6,547 nt of DNA from Actinomycetes bacterium. GTDB lineage: Bacteria; Actinomycetota; Acidimicrobiia; Acidimicrobiales; RAAP-2. The position numbers were made by a program, and so were the translations under genes. The stretch lies in contig JAKAZC010000161.1 of NCBI GenBank assembly GCA_021826655.1, positions 1 to 6,547 of the forward strand, read 5' to 3'. The notes under the pieces were generated by a model that had not been told where the DNA came from, ran no database searches, and saw only the letters and a list, made by a program, of their open reading frames with translations. Shown here in pieces: positions 1 to 6,222 of the stretch (the stretch's first letter is position 1; every line of letters starts with the position of its first letter).

Positions 1-317
1 AGCACGCCAACAAGGTGGCCACCCGGGTGGAGTTGCGGTTCGACGTGGCCGGCTCGCCCTCGCTCGGGCCACACCAGCGGTCACGTCTGCTCGAGCGGTT
101 GGGTCCCGAGGTCCGGGTGGTGGCCGACGACGAGCGGTCGCAGCTCCGGAACCGGCAACGTGCGGTCGAGCGGCTCGGCGAGCGGTTGGCCGACGCGCTG
201 CGGGTGGAGAAGGTCCGACGGCCGACACGGCCCTCGCGGGGCGCCAAGGAGCGACGGCTGGCCGACAAACGACGGCTGTCCGAACGGAAGCGGGCGCGGC
301 GTCCCGACGACGACTGA
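1..317 (+). CDS. arfB: ArfB-type peptidyl-tRNA hydrolase (ribosome rescue), 5' partial
   Basis: This is the C-terminal part of an ArfB/YaeJ-family protein, a codon-independent release factor that enters stalled ribosomes and hydrolyses peptidyl-tRNA. The first two bases (AG) are the end of a Gln codon, and the next codons read HANKVATRVELRFDV. This matches the stretch after the catalytic GGQ in the family (GGQHxNK), so the catalytic glycines lie just outside the window. A VRVVADDERSQLRNR segment follows, then a long Arg/Lys-rich tail (RRPTRPSRGAKERRLADKRR...). In this family the tail lies in the empty mRNA channel, which separates ArfB from the longer release factors RF1 and RF2. The protein ends RRPDDD at TGA 315-317. 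About 104 residues are present of a usual length near 140. The last codons form one arm of the hairpin at 300-342. The identification is firm; only the missing 5' end limits it. Confidence 0.93.
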   Translation, partial: HANKVATRVELRFDVAGSPSLGPHQRSRLLERLGPEVRVVADDERSQLRNRQRAVERLGERLADALRVEKVRRPTRPSRGAKERRLADKRRLSERKRARRPDDD

Positions 318-342
318 CCGACGGGCGGTCGTCGTCGGGACG
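300..342. terminator. 15-bp stem-loop, likely bidirectional terminator
   Basis: CGTCCCGACGACGAC (300-314) pairs perfectly with GTCGTCGTCGGGACG (328-342) around a 13-base loop. The left arm encodes the last residues of ArfB and the loop begins with its TGA stop. The hairpin lies between two convergent genes and ends 10 bases from the stop of the minus-strand hydrolase. There is no T-run on either side, which is common for terminators of high-GC actinobacteria. A second, smaller stem (CCGGCT 345-350 with AGCCGG 354-359) overlaps the hydrolase stop codon. Confidence 0.6.
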
Positions 343-351
343 GACCGGCTC

Positions 352-1290
352 TCAGCCGGCCCGACGGGCGCGGTGCACCGGCGGGGACCACGCGGTGTCG
401 AGCAGCCCGTTGATCTCCTCGGTGAGGCGCTCGGGGTGGACGCGGAGCTCGAGGACCGAGCTGGCCTGGATGAGCTGACCGCGAGGTAGGCGGCGGGCGA
501 GCTGCTGGGCATCGTGGAACGGGTGCACGTGGTCGACCTTGTGACCGATTACCAGCGCAGGCACGTCCATCGCCGCGCGCTGGTCGACGGTCGGGGCGAT
601 CGGCCCGGCCAGGATCCCGTGCAGGACGGCTGCCGTCTCGCGGGGCTCGGCCGAGAACATGTTCATGACGCTGTCGAGCGGGCCGTTGCCGGTACGTGGC
701 AGGACTCGGAAGGCCCGGGCCACCCAGCCGACGAGGGGTCGGGCGAAGTGGGTGGCGAGGAGCATCGGGACGAAGGTGATCGCAGCGGCCGGAAGTGCCC
801 ACTCGAGGACCGGCATCTCGATCACCAGGCCTCGGACCCGCTCGGGTGCCTGGGCGGCCACGAGGAGGCTGACGTTGCCACCGAGGGAGACACCGCCCAC
901 CACGGCCTCCTCGACGTCGAGGTGGTCCATCAGGGCGATCACGTGTCCGGCGTAGGTGTCCATGCGGTGGTAGGAGGCCCGTTGCGGCCGGGCAGAGAGC
1001 CCGTGACCCGGGAGGTCGAGCAGGACGACCCGGTTGCCCTTGGCCGCCAGGTCGGCGGCGAGCCTCCGGTTCATGTTGGCGTCCATCAGGATTCCGTGCA
1101 GGAAGATCAGGACCCGGGGGCCCTGTCCGTGGACCTCGTAGTACAGCTCGAGGTCGTCGTGGACGAACTGCCCGACCTCGAAGGGCGCCACCGGACCCGG
1201 CTTGTCGTCGGGGAGGTCCCGGGGTGCCCGGAGCACCCGAGACGGCTTCGCCTGCGCCCGTTCAGTTCGCGGTGCCCCGGTCGTCGCCAT
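352..1290 (-). CDS. alpha/beta hydrolase (function unassigned)
   Basis: A 312-residue alpha/beta-hydrolase-fold protein. Visible elements in order are: an N-terminal extension of about 40 residues rich in charge and proline; the oxyanion-region HG in IFLHGILMDAN (about 62-72); LLDLPGHGLSA (90-100); the nucleophile elbow GGVSLGG with Ser135; a hydrophobic cap region (about 160-195); and the acid strand ALVIGHKVDHVHP with Asp253. The expected catalytic His is not in its normal place: the C-terminal segment reads ASSVLELRVHPERLTEEI, and the only nearby His (285) directly precedes the PE. I chose ATG 1290 because the reading frame upstream of it does not resemble the family and is antisense-like low-complexity sequence. 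The start lies 29 bases inside the end of the upstream amidase gene, so the two are probably co-transcribed and translationally coupled. The substrate cannot be inferred. It could be an esterase or lipase-like enzyme, or a non-hydrolytic member of the fold. Confidence 0.85.
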   Translation of the reverse strand: MATTGAPRTERAQAKPSRVLRAPRDLPDDKPGPVAPFEVGQFVHDDLELYYEVHGQGPRVLIFLHGILMDANMNRRLAADLAAKGNRVVLLDLPGHGLSARPQRASYHRMDTYAGHVIALMDHLDVEEAVVGGVSLGGNVSLLVAAQAPERVRGLVIEMPVLEWALPAAAITFVPMLLATHFARPLVGWVARAFRVLPRTGNGPLDSVMNMFSAEPRETAAVLHGILAGPIAPTVDQRAAMDVPALVIGHKVDHVHPFHDAQQLARRLPRGQLIQASSVLELRVHPERLTEEINGLLDTAWSPPVHRARRAG

Positions 1291-2131
1291 GCAGCCCACG
1301 GTACGCCGCGGGCTGGCGGTTCGCCAGCACCGGCAGTCGGTCGCGCACGTCGCCGAGGAACCCGAGATCGAGGTCGGCGACGACGATCCCGGGGGTCGGT
1401 TCCGTGCGCTCGGCCAGGACGACACCCCACGGGTCGACGATCATCGAGTGGCCGTGTGCCCGGGGCATCCCTGTGGGGAGCCGGCCAACCTGGCCAGCCC
1501 CGATGACGAACACCTGGTCCTCTACGGCCCGGGCCCGCACCAGGAGTTCCCAGTGGGCCGGCCCCGTCGTCGAGGTGAACGCAGCCGGCACGGCGACGAC
1601 GGTGGCACCACCGAGCGCGAGCATCCGGTAGAGCTCGGGGAACCGGACGTCGTAGCAGAGGGACAGACCGAGCACCGGCCCCGGCCGGCCGCCTTCGGCC
1701 GGGCCGAGCGGGACCACGCACACCTCCCGTCCGGGGGCGATGGTGTCCGATTCCCGGGATGCGACGCCCCGGAGCGACACGTCGAACAGGTGGATCTTCC
1801 GGTACACCGCCAGGAGGGTGCCGTCGGGTCCGACGAGACAGCTCGTATTGGACAGCCGCCCGTCGTCCCCCGGCACCGCCTCGGGGAAGCTGCCGGCGAC
1901 CAGGTGGATCCCGAGGCGGACCGCGAGCGCCGCCGCCCACGTCACGGTCGGGCCGTCGAGCGCCTCGGCGGCGGCGCGCAGCACTTTGGGCGAGCCGGCC
2001 ACCGAGAAGTACTCCGGGAGTACGACCAGCCCGGCGCCGGCCCCGGCTGCCTCCTCGACCAGCGCGGCCGTCGCGACGAGATTGGCGTCGCGGTTCGTAC
2101 CGGCCGTGGTCTGGATGGCGGCGGCGCGCAT
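1262..2131 (-). CDS. Nit1/Nit2-like carbon-nitrogen hydrolase (amidase)
   Basis: A 289-residue nitrilase-superfamily amidase with the full Glu-Lys-Cys triad: Glu40 in LVVLPEYF, Lys112 in VYRKIHLFD and Cys159 in LSLCYDVRFPEL. Three further blocks are characteristic of the Nit1/Nit2 branch: GPAHWELLVRARAVEDQVFV (from about 190), GHSMIVDPWGVV (from about 227), and a terminal LPVLANRQPAAYRG comparable to the LPVFxHRRPDLYG of Nit1. Known Nit1 proteins hydrolyse deaminated glutathione and Nit2 proteins are omega-amidases for alpha-ketoglutaramate and related compounds. Both are metabolite-repair roles in the cytosol. Many actinobacteria lack glutathione, so the actual substrate is open and could be another thiol-derived or omega-amide compound. 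ATG 2131 gives the typical MRAAAIQ N-terminus; there is no obvious Shine-Dalgarno before it. The gene is divergent from the hydrolase at 2220 and overlaps the downstream hydrolase by 29 bases. Confidence 0.9.
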   Translation of the reverse strand: MRAAAIQTTAGTNRDANLVATAALVEEAAGAGAGLVVLPEYFSVAGSPKVLRAAAEALDGPTVTWAAALAVRLGIHLVAGSFPEAVPGDDGRLSNTSCLVGPDGTLLAVYRKIHLFDVSLRGVASRESDTIAPGREVCVVPLGPAEGGRPGPVLGLSLCYDVRFPELYRMLALGGATVVAVPAAFTSTTGPAHWELLVRARAVEDQVFVIGAGQVGRLPTGMPRAHGHSMIVDPWGVVLAERTEPTPGIVVADLDLGFLGDVRDRLPVLANRQPAAYRGLHGDDRGTAN

Positions 2132-2142
2132 GCCACAGGGTA
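2132..2142 (-). promoter_or_regulatory. possible -10 box for a leaderless amidase transcript
   Basis: Read on the minus strand, TACCCT (2142-2137) fits the actinobacterial TANNNT -10 pattern and is followed after 5 bases by the ATG at 2131. No Shine-Dalgarno sequence is visible. This arrangement is what a leaderless mRNA would show. No convincing -35 hexamer is present and the spacing to the ATG is slightly short, so this is only a candidate. Confidence 0.25.
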
Positions 2143-2219
2143 GGTCGGGGATCGGGCACAATGACCCACGGCGGCGCCGACCCACCAGGTCCCGGCCGCC
2201 CTCCAGGGAAGAGAGCACC

Positions 2220-3449
2220 GTGTCCTTCGAAGACTCCGATGTGGTCCGCAGCGCCGTCCGGGTGGAGGGTTTCCGCGACGACGAGTTCAACTACCAGCTC
2301 ATCCGGGCCATGGGCATGGCCGACTACGGCGGCTCCTCGGTGGGCGAATGCCTGGCGGTCGTGGCCGAGATCACCGACGGCAGCCCCAGGAGCTGGACCC
2401 GAGGGTTCGAGCAATTGGCCCGACGGGTGGAGGGTCAGGGTCGGGCGTGCCTGGCCGCGGGGTGGGAGGTGAGCGGTAGGGACCTCCTCCTGCGGGCCTC
2501 GACCTACTACCGCACGGCCGAGTACTACGGGGGCGACGCGGGTGCGGATGGCGCCGGTGAGCGCAGTCGGGCCTGTTTCTCGGAGGCGGCCGCGTTGGTC
2601 CGGCCACCCGTCGAGCCCCTGGCGGTGCCCTTTGCCGGCGGGTTCCTGCCCGGCTACCTCGTGCGCCCGCTGGCCGACGGAGGAGACGCAGCGCCCCGAC
2701 CGACCGTCGTGGCCGTCGGCGGGTTCGACTCGAGCGCCGAGGAGCTCTATTTCCAGCTCGGGGTGCCGGGTGCCGAGCGGGGGTGGAACGTGGTCGTGTT
2801 CGACGGCCCGGGCCAGCTCGGGTGCATGCGCACCGAGCCGGCGATGACCTTCCGGCCGGACTACGAGGTACCGATCGCCGCAGTGCTGGATACGGTCGCC
2901 GGCATGCGTGGGGTCGACCCGGATCGCCTGGCGCTGTGCGGGCAGAGCTTCGGTTCCTATTTCGCCGCCCGTGCCGCGGCCACCGACGACCGGGTGCGGG
3001 CACTGGTTGCCAACCCGCCGGTCGTCGACATGGGGCGCTACATGGAGGCCTGGGTCGGTTCCGACGTCTACCGGATGATCCGGGACATCCGACCCGAGGA
3101 CGTCGCCGGCGTCCCCGAGGACCTGATGCCCCGCCAGATGCAGTGGGGGATCGAGGCCATCTGCACGCGGTTCGGGGTCCCGTCGTTCCACGCCTGGCGG
3201 GAGGCCTTGGCGTCGTACCGGCTCGGTGGGCTGACCGCCTCGATCACCTGTCCGGTACTGGCCCTGGTGGGTGAGCGGGAGGGCGAAGAGCCGCGTGCCC
3301 AGTTCGACGCGTTCGTCGCCGGCGTGGCGGGTAGCGTGACCACCCGGGTGTTCGGTCCCGCCGACGGAGCGTCGACCCACTGTCAGTCGGACAACCTCCG
3401 ACTATCGGCCCAGGTCACCTTCGACTGGTTGGCTTCCCGGCTGGCCTGA
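2220..3449 (+). CDS. FrsA/Ayg1/DHPON-hydrolase-type serine hydrolase
   Basis: A 409-residue two-part alpha/beta hydrolase. An N-terminal helical region (about 1-130, with ASTYYRTAEYY) precedes the catalytic core. The core shows the hallmark VGGFDSSAEELYF (Gly167-Gly168-Phe169-Asp170-Ser171), FDGPGQL, the nucleophile elbow CGQSFGSYFAA with Ser243, and the C-terminal GASTHCQSDNLRLS with His387. This combination is typical of the group containing FrsA, 2,6-dihydropseudooxynicotine hydrolase (a C-C bond hydrolase) and the fungal polyketide-shortening enzyme Ayg1. The acid position in the GxxDxxxP strand is occupied by Glu354 (GEREGEEP). The length agrees with the family (about 370-410). The start is GTG 2220, preceded by a purine-rich AGGGAAGAGAG at 2205-2215. 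In-frame sequence upstream is antisense to the amidase and unlike the family. No signal peptide is seen. The substrate is unknown; ester or C-C bond cleavage are both possible. Confidence 0.85.
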   Translation: MSFEDSDVVRSAVRVEGFRDDEFNYQLIRAMGMADYGGSSVGECLAVVAEITDGSPRSWTRGFEQLARRVEGQGRACLAAGWEVSGRDLLLRASTYYRTAEYYGGDAGADGAGERSRACFSEAAALVRPPVEPLAVPFAGGFLPGYLVRPLADGGDAAPRPTVVAVGGFDSSAEELYFQLGVPGAERGWNVVVFDGPGQLGCMRTEPAMTFRPDYEVPIAAVLDTVAGMRGVDPDRLALCGQSFGSYFAARAAATDDRVRALVANPPVVDMGRYMEAWVGSDVYRMIRDIRPEDVAGVPEDLMPRQMQWGIEAICTRFGVPSFHAWREALASYRLGGLTASITCPVLALVGEREGEEPRAQFDAFVAGVAGSVTTRVFGPADGASTHCQSDNLRLSAQVTFDWLASRLA

Positions 3450-3518
3450 GGGTGGCACGACCCGGGGCCATGCCGACCGCTTCGGTCCGCCCGCTCGTCC
3501 GGTAGCCGCCCGGTGCCG

Positions 3519-4367
3519 TCAGCCGGCGCGGGTGGCCAGGGCCGCGGCCAACGCGGAAGACCCTCCATCGGAGACGTTCTCGCGCACCCCGACGAGCGGA
3601 GTCACCGAGGCCCAGCCGTCCTCGACCAGGGCGGCGTCCGACCCCGGCTCGAGTTCGGCTCGTTCCGCCGGAGCGTCGGCGCCGGTCCCCATTCCCCGCA
3701 TGGCCAGCACGATGGCGCCGCCGGTGCGGTCGACCGCCGTCCCGTCGACCGGTAGCGCGGTGTGCTCCGGTCGTACCGAGCGGATGAGGCCGAGCCGGCC
3801 GAGTCTCCCGTGGCGCAGGCCCTTGAGTTCGTGGGGTCGGACGGCGGGCACATTGAGATTGAGCACCGTGGCCGCCTCGGCCTCGGCCAACACCGGCACC
3901 ATCCCACAGGCCAGTCCCACCGCCGTCTCCCAGTAGTCGGGATCGGAGGCCCAGGCGATGCTGACGGCGAGGCCCCGCACCCCGAACTGGGCACCGGTCA
4001 GCGCGGCGCCCACCGTGCCGGAATGCAGCGCGGACCGGCCGGCGTTCATCCCGTGATTGATCCCGGAGACAACCAGGTCGGGTCGCGGACCGAAGCCCTC
4101 GATGCAGCCGAGGATGACCGACAGGGCGGGCGAGCCGTCGATGCCGTACGTCGGGACGTCGGCCAGTCCAGGGATGTCCACGTGCTCGTAGGGGATCGAC
4201 TCTCGCTCGTAGACGGCGCCGACCGCGGCGCCTGCGCCGCTGTGGTCGGTGAGCGGGGCCACCACGAGCAGGTCGTGCTCGTCCCGGAAGGCCGCGTGGA
4301 GGCCCCGCGCCAAGGCGGCGATCCCCGGTGCGAACACACCGTCGTCGTTGGTGATCAGGATGCGCAT
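3519..4367 (-). CDS. surE: 5'/3'-nucleotidase SurE
   Basis: A 282-residue SurE-family metal-dependent phosphatase acting on nucleoside 5'- and 3'-monophosphates, and in some members on short polyphosphate. The N-terminus MRILITNDDGVFAPGI carries the metal-binding Asp8-Asp9. Ser43 lies in APLTDHSGAG, and Asn104 in VVSGINHGMNAG completes the usual site. HSGTVGAALTG, LNLNVP and GWASVTPL follow in family order. The protein is somewhat longer than the usual 250 or so residues. ATG 4367 is preferred because it gives the canonical MRIL start. An in-frame ATG at 4382 would add MESPV, and neither has a good Shine-Dalgarno, so the start is uncertain by five codons. The gene converges on the hydrolase ending at 3449 and is divergent from the epimerase at 4619. 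Confidence 0.92.
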   Translation of the reverse strand: MRILITNDDGVFAPGIAALARGLHAAFRDEHDLLVVAPLTDHSGAGAAVGAVYERESIPYEHVDIPGLADVPTYGIDGSPALSVILGCIEGFGPRPDLVVSGINHGMNAGRSALHSGTVGAALTGAQFGVRGLAVSIAWASDPDYWETAVGLACGMVPVLAEAEAATVLNLNVPAVRPHELKGLRHGRLGRLGLIRSVRPEHTALPVDGTAVDRTGGAIVLAMRGMGTGADAPAERAELEPGSDAALVEDGWASVTPLVGVRENVSDGGSSALAAALATRAG

Positions 4368-4471
4368 GACGGGGGATTCCATTCGTCGGCTGTCTCGTGG
4401 CGCCGGCGCGACTGGGGGCGCGTGGGCTCGTCGCGACAGGGTCTCGGCGGGCCGGTGCGGCCTCCTGGCCT

Positions 4472-4477
4472 ACCATA
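4472..4477 (-). promoter_or_regulatory. possible -10 box upstream of surE
   Basis: On the minus strand TATGGT (4477-4472) fits a TANNNT -10 element about 105 bases before the surE start, inside the 251-base divergent gap between surE and the epimerase. A perfect AGGAGG (4466-4461) follows closely but has no start codon at a useful distance, so it is not taken as a ribosome binding site. No clear -35 was found. I see no other feature in the gap. Confidence 0.2.
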
Positions 4478-4618
4478 CCGGGCGACGTCGACACCCGGAC
4501 GGTACACACCCCGACCCGCAGGTCGGCGGGACCGGGCCGCTCCAGGAGTCCCAAGCGGGCGCCCCGGTGGGCGACCCGGAACCGGAACCCCCCCCGACGA
4601 GGAACCAGGCCCCACCAC

Positions 4619-5572
4619 ATGACCGCTCCCACCCCACCGCCCGACCAGCGACCCGCCCAGACCACCGCCGCCACAGGAGACCAGTGGGTCATCGGCCACG
4701 GACACCAACGTGCGATCGTCACCGAAGCGGGTGCCACCCTTCGGTCGTTCGCCGTCCGTGACCGTCCTGTCGTCGAAGGGTTCGGCCCCGAGGAGTGGAG
4801 CCATGGCGGACGGGGCCAGATCCTCGCCCCCTGGCCCAACCGCCTGGGCGACGGCGCCTACAGCTTCGAGGGAGTGACCGCCCAGGCGCCTCTCAACGAG
4901 GTCGACCGGCGCACCGCCATCCACGGACTGGTCCGGTGGCTGCCGTGGCGCCTCACGGGCAGGGCCCAGAACCGGGTGGGGCTGAGCTGCGAGCTCCGAC
5001 CGTCGCCGGCCTATCCGTTCTCCCTCCGCCTGGAGGTCGAGTACCGCCTCGGACGCGAAGGACTCACCGTGTCGACCGACGCCCAGAACATCGGGACGGG
5101 GGACTTGCCCTTCGGACTGGGATTCCACCCCTACCTGACCGTCGGTACCACCTCGATCGACCAGGCCAGGCTGCGGATACGGGCGGGCCGGAGGCTCGTG
5201 ACCGACGACCGGGGCCTGCCCACGGGTTCGGTCGCCGTGGCCGGCACCGAGTACGACTTCACCGCGGGCCGACCGGTCGGGGTGACCCGCATGGACTCCG
5301 CCTTCTGCGAACTCGTCCGCGACGGCGACGGTCGGGCATGGGTGGACCTCGACCACCCGGACGGCGAAGCCGGGGTGTCCCTGTGGGTTGACCGACGGTT
5401 CGACTACCTGATGGTGTTCACCGGAGACACGCTCGCGCCCGGCACGCGTCGCTCCGCCCTCGCCGTCGAACCCATGACCTGCCCGCCCGACGCATTCCGC
5501 TCGGGGGCCGACGTGGTGGTGCTCCGGCCCGGCGTCCGCTGGACCGGGTCGTGGGGCATCAGCCCGCGCTGA
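4619..5572 (+). CDS. aldose 1-epimerase family protein (mutarotase-like)
   Basis: A 317-residue galactose-mutarotase-fold protein. Aldose 1-epimerases interconvert the alpha and beta anomers of hexoses in the cytosol; a general-acid His and a general-base Glu do the chemistry. The expected sites are all visible: LAPWPNRLGDGAYSFEG with Asn74-Arg75, AIHGLVRW with His102, FGLGFHPYL with His170 (the likely acid), and LAVEPMTCPPDAF with Glu284 (the likely base). The protein ends in VVLRPGVRWTGSWGI, as is typical for the actinobacterial branch. ATG 4619 leaves a proline/threonine-rich leader of about 20 residues before the first strand (QWVIGHGHQRAIVTEAGA). A GAGGAA lies at 4599-4604, rather far from the ATG. 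The gene is divergent from surE and followed by non-coding DNA, so it is probably transcribed alone. The preferred sugar cannot be read from the sequence. Confidence 0.9.
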   Translation: MTAPTPPPDQRPAQTTAATGDQWVIGHGHQRAIVTEAGATLRSFAVRDRPVVEGFGPEEWSHGGRGQILAPWPNRLGDGAYSFEGVTAQAPLNEVDRRTAIHGLVRWLPWRLTGRAQNRVGLSCELRPSPAYPFSLRLEVEYRLGREGLTVSTDAQNIGTGDLPFGLGFHPYLTVGTTSIDQARLRIRAGRRLVTDDRGLPTGSVAVAGTEYDFTAGRPVGVTRMDSAFCELVRDGDGRAWVDLDHPDGEAGVSLWVDRRFDYLMVFTGDTLAPGTRRSALAVEPMTCPPDAFRSGADVVVLRPGVRWTGSWGISPR

Positions 5573-5596
5573 GGCGCCGTGCCCGCCACCTGGGCG

Positions 5597-5702
5597 GACT
5601 CCTTCGTTGACTCCTGCGTGGTGCCCTGCCGACTCCTGCGTGGTGCCCTGCCGACTCCGGCGTGGTGCCCTGCCGACTCCGGCGTGGTGCCCTGCCGACT
5701 CC
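5597..5702. repeat. 22-bp tandem repeat, four full units plus degenerate ends
   Basis: Four contiguous 22-base units start at 5609, 5631, 5653 and 5675 (last base 5696). Each reads GACTCC, then T or G, then GCGTGGTGCCCTGCC. Units 1 and 2 are identical with T at position 7. Units 3 and 4 are identical with G there. A degenerate 12-base half unit (GACTCCTTCGTT, 5597-5608) precedes the array and a GACTCCG remnant (5697-5703) follows. There are no spacers. The period is not a multiple of three, and translations of both strands look random, so the array is non-coding. It begins about 25 bases after the epimerase stop codon. Confidence 0.9.
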
Positions 5703-5703
5703 G

Positions 5704-6058
5704 TGGCGAACCGCCGATCCAGCGACCGTGCCGTCCGGGATCCACGACACGCGTACCGGGAGTGGTTGGGCCGTCGAGTGCCCGCACCCGTCTCGTGGGT
5801 CGGTGGTCGCCAGGGAGCCCGCCGTTGTGGTGCCGGTGACCTGGCGGGAAGCGAGGGCGTTCCGAGACGGCACGAGGACCGCAGGTCTGCCGTGCAGTGC
5901 AGCGAGGCCGCGCCCGCGGGTGCACGGGGACGTGCCATGTCCGCCCTGGCGGTCACCGCGGAGCGTTCCGCCGATCGCGCCCGTCACGTCCACCGTCGTG
6001 GGCGGTCGGGTCGGTGTGCCCTGCTTCGGCGTCCGATCGAGTCGTCGACGCCCCCCTC
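5704..6058. other. gene-free stretch between the tandem repeat and the tRNA fragment
   Basis: About 355 bases of very G+C-rich DNA. Open frames exist on both strands, but none has a recognisable family, a good ribosome binding site or a plausible composition, and some run straight through the tRNA fragment or the tandem repeat. The only structure noted is a 7-bp inverted repeat (CGCCAGG 5808-5814 with CCTGGCG 5840-5846), too weak to name. I see no RNA gene here. Confidence 0.6.
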
Positions 6059-6063
6059 TGGGG

Positions 6064-6110
6064 TGCGCCCCCTGGGATTCGAACCCAGAACCTGCGGATT
6101 AAGAGTCCAC
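6064..6110 (-). pseudogene. truncated tRNA-Lys(CUU), 3' portion; probable attachment-site remnant
   Basis: On the minus strand, 47 bases correspond to tRNA positions 27-73. The anticodon stem GTGGA/TCCGC (one G-U pair) closes the loop CTCTTAA with anticodon CTT (Lys). A 5-base variable loop AGGTT follows, then the T arm CTGGG-TTCGAAT-CCCAG, the 3' acceptor strand GGGGCGC and the discriminator A. The genome continues CCCCA, so CCA is not clearly encoded. The 26 bases that should hold the 5' acceptor strand (expected to pair as GCGCCCC) and the D arm show neither, nor the conserved TAGCTC...GG...AGAGC pattern. The piece cannot make a functional tRNA. The break at the 5' side of the anticodon arm is the classic edge of a tyrosine-recombinase attachment core within a tRNA gene. 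The fragment's 3' end faces the chromosomal genes on the left, which places the inserted DNA to the right. Confidence 0.85.
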
Positions 6111-6213
6111 CCGATGTCGTGGCGTCGCCCCCGCCTGTTTGCGTGCTCCCTGGTCAGGTCGGGAGTCGCTGCTCGGTTCGTCTGCTCTGCCCCGGCCAGT
6201 TCGGGCCATCCCG

Positions 6214-6219
6214 TAGAGT
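6214..6219 (+). promoter_or_regulatory. possible -10 box for the small gene
   Basis: TAGAGT fits the TANNNT pattern and would place transcription start at about 6226, inside the first GTTGACAA copy and about 30 bases before the GTG at 6255. No -35 hexamer is visible 16-18 bases upstream. If real, the GTTGACAA pair would overlap the start of the transcript, as a repressor operator often does. Confidence 0.25.
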
Positions 6220-6222
6220 CCC

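Noticed and set aside
1107..3380. Very long minus-strand open frame (757 codons)
   Set aside because: It is antisense or out of frame to three well-supported genes, is rich in Arg, Gly and Pro, and resembles no family. Such frames arise by chance in high-GC DNA.
3475..3487. Small hairpin GACCG-CTT-CGGTC between the convergent hydrolase and surE
   Set aside because: The stem is only 5 bp with no T-run. It could assist termination, but is too weak to annotate.
5583..5597. Small hairpin CCGCC-ACCTG-GGCGG after the epimerase stop codon
   Set aside because: The 5-bp stem with no T-run is expected by chance at this base composition.
5597..5702. CRISPR array
   Set aside because: The 22-base units are directly contiguous with no spacers, so this is a plain tandem repeat.
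4355..5956. Long minus-strand open frame opposite the epimerase
   Set aside because: It lies antisense to a gene with all the conserved mutarotase residues and includes the non-coding tandem repeat.
6064..6150. Intact tRNA-Lys interrupted by an intron
   Set aside because: The anticodon arm is complete on both sides, so a break would fall before position 27. Introns normally sit in the anticodon loop, and no D arm or 5' acceptor strand is found nearby.
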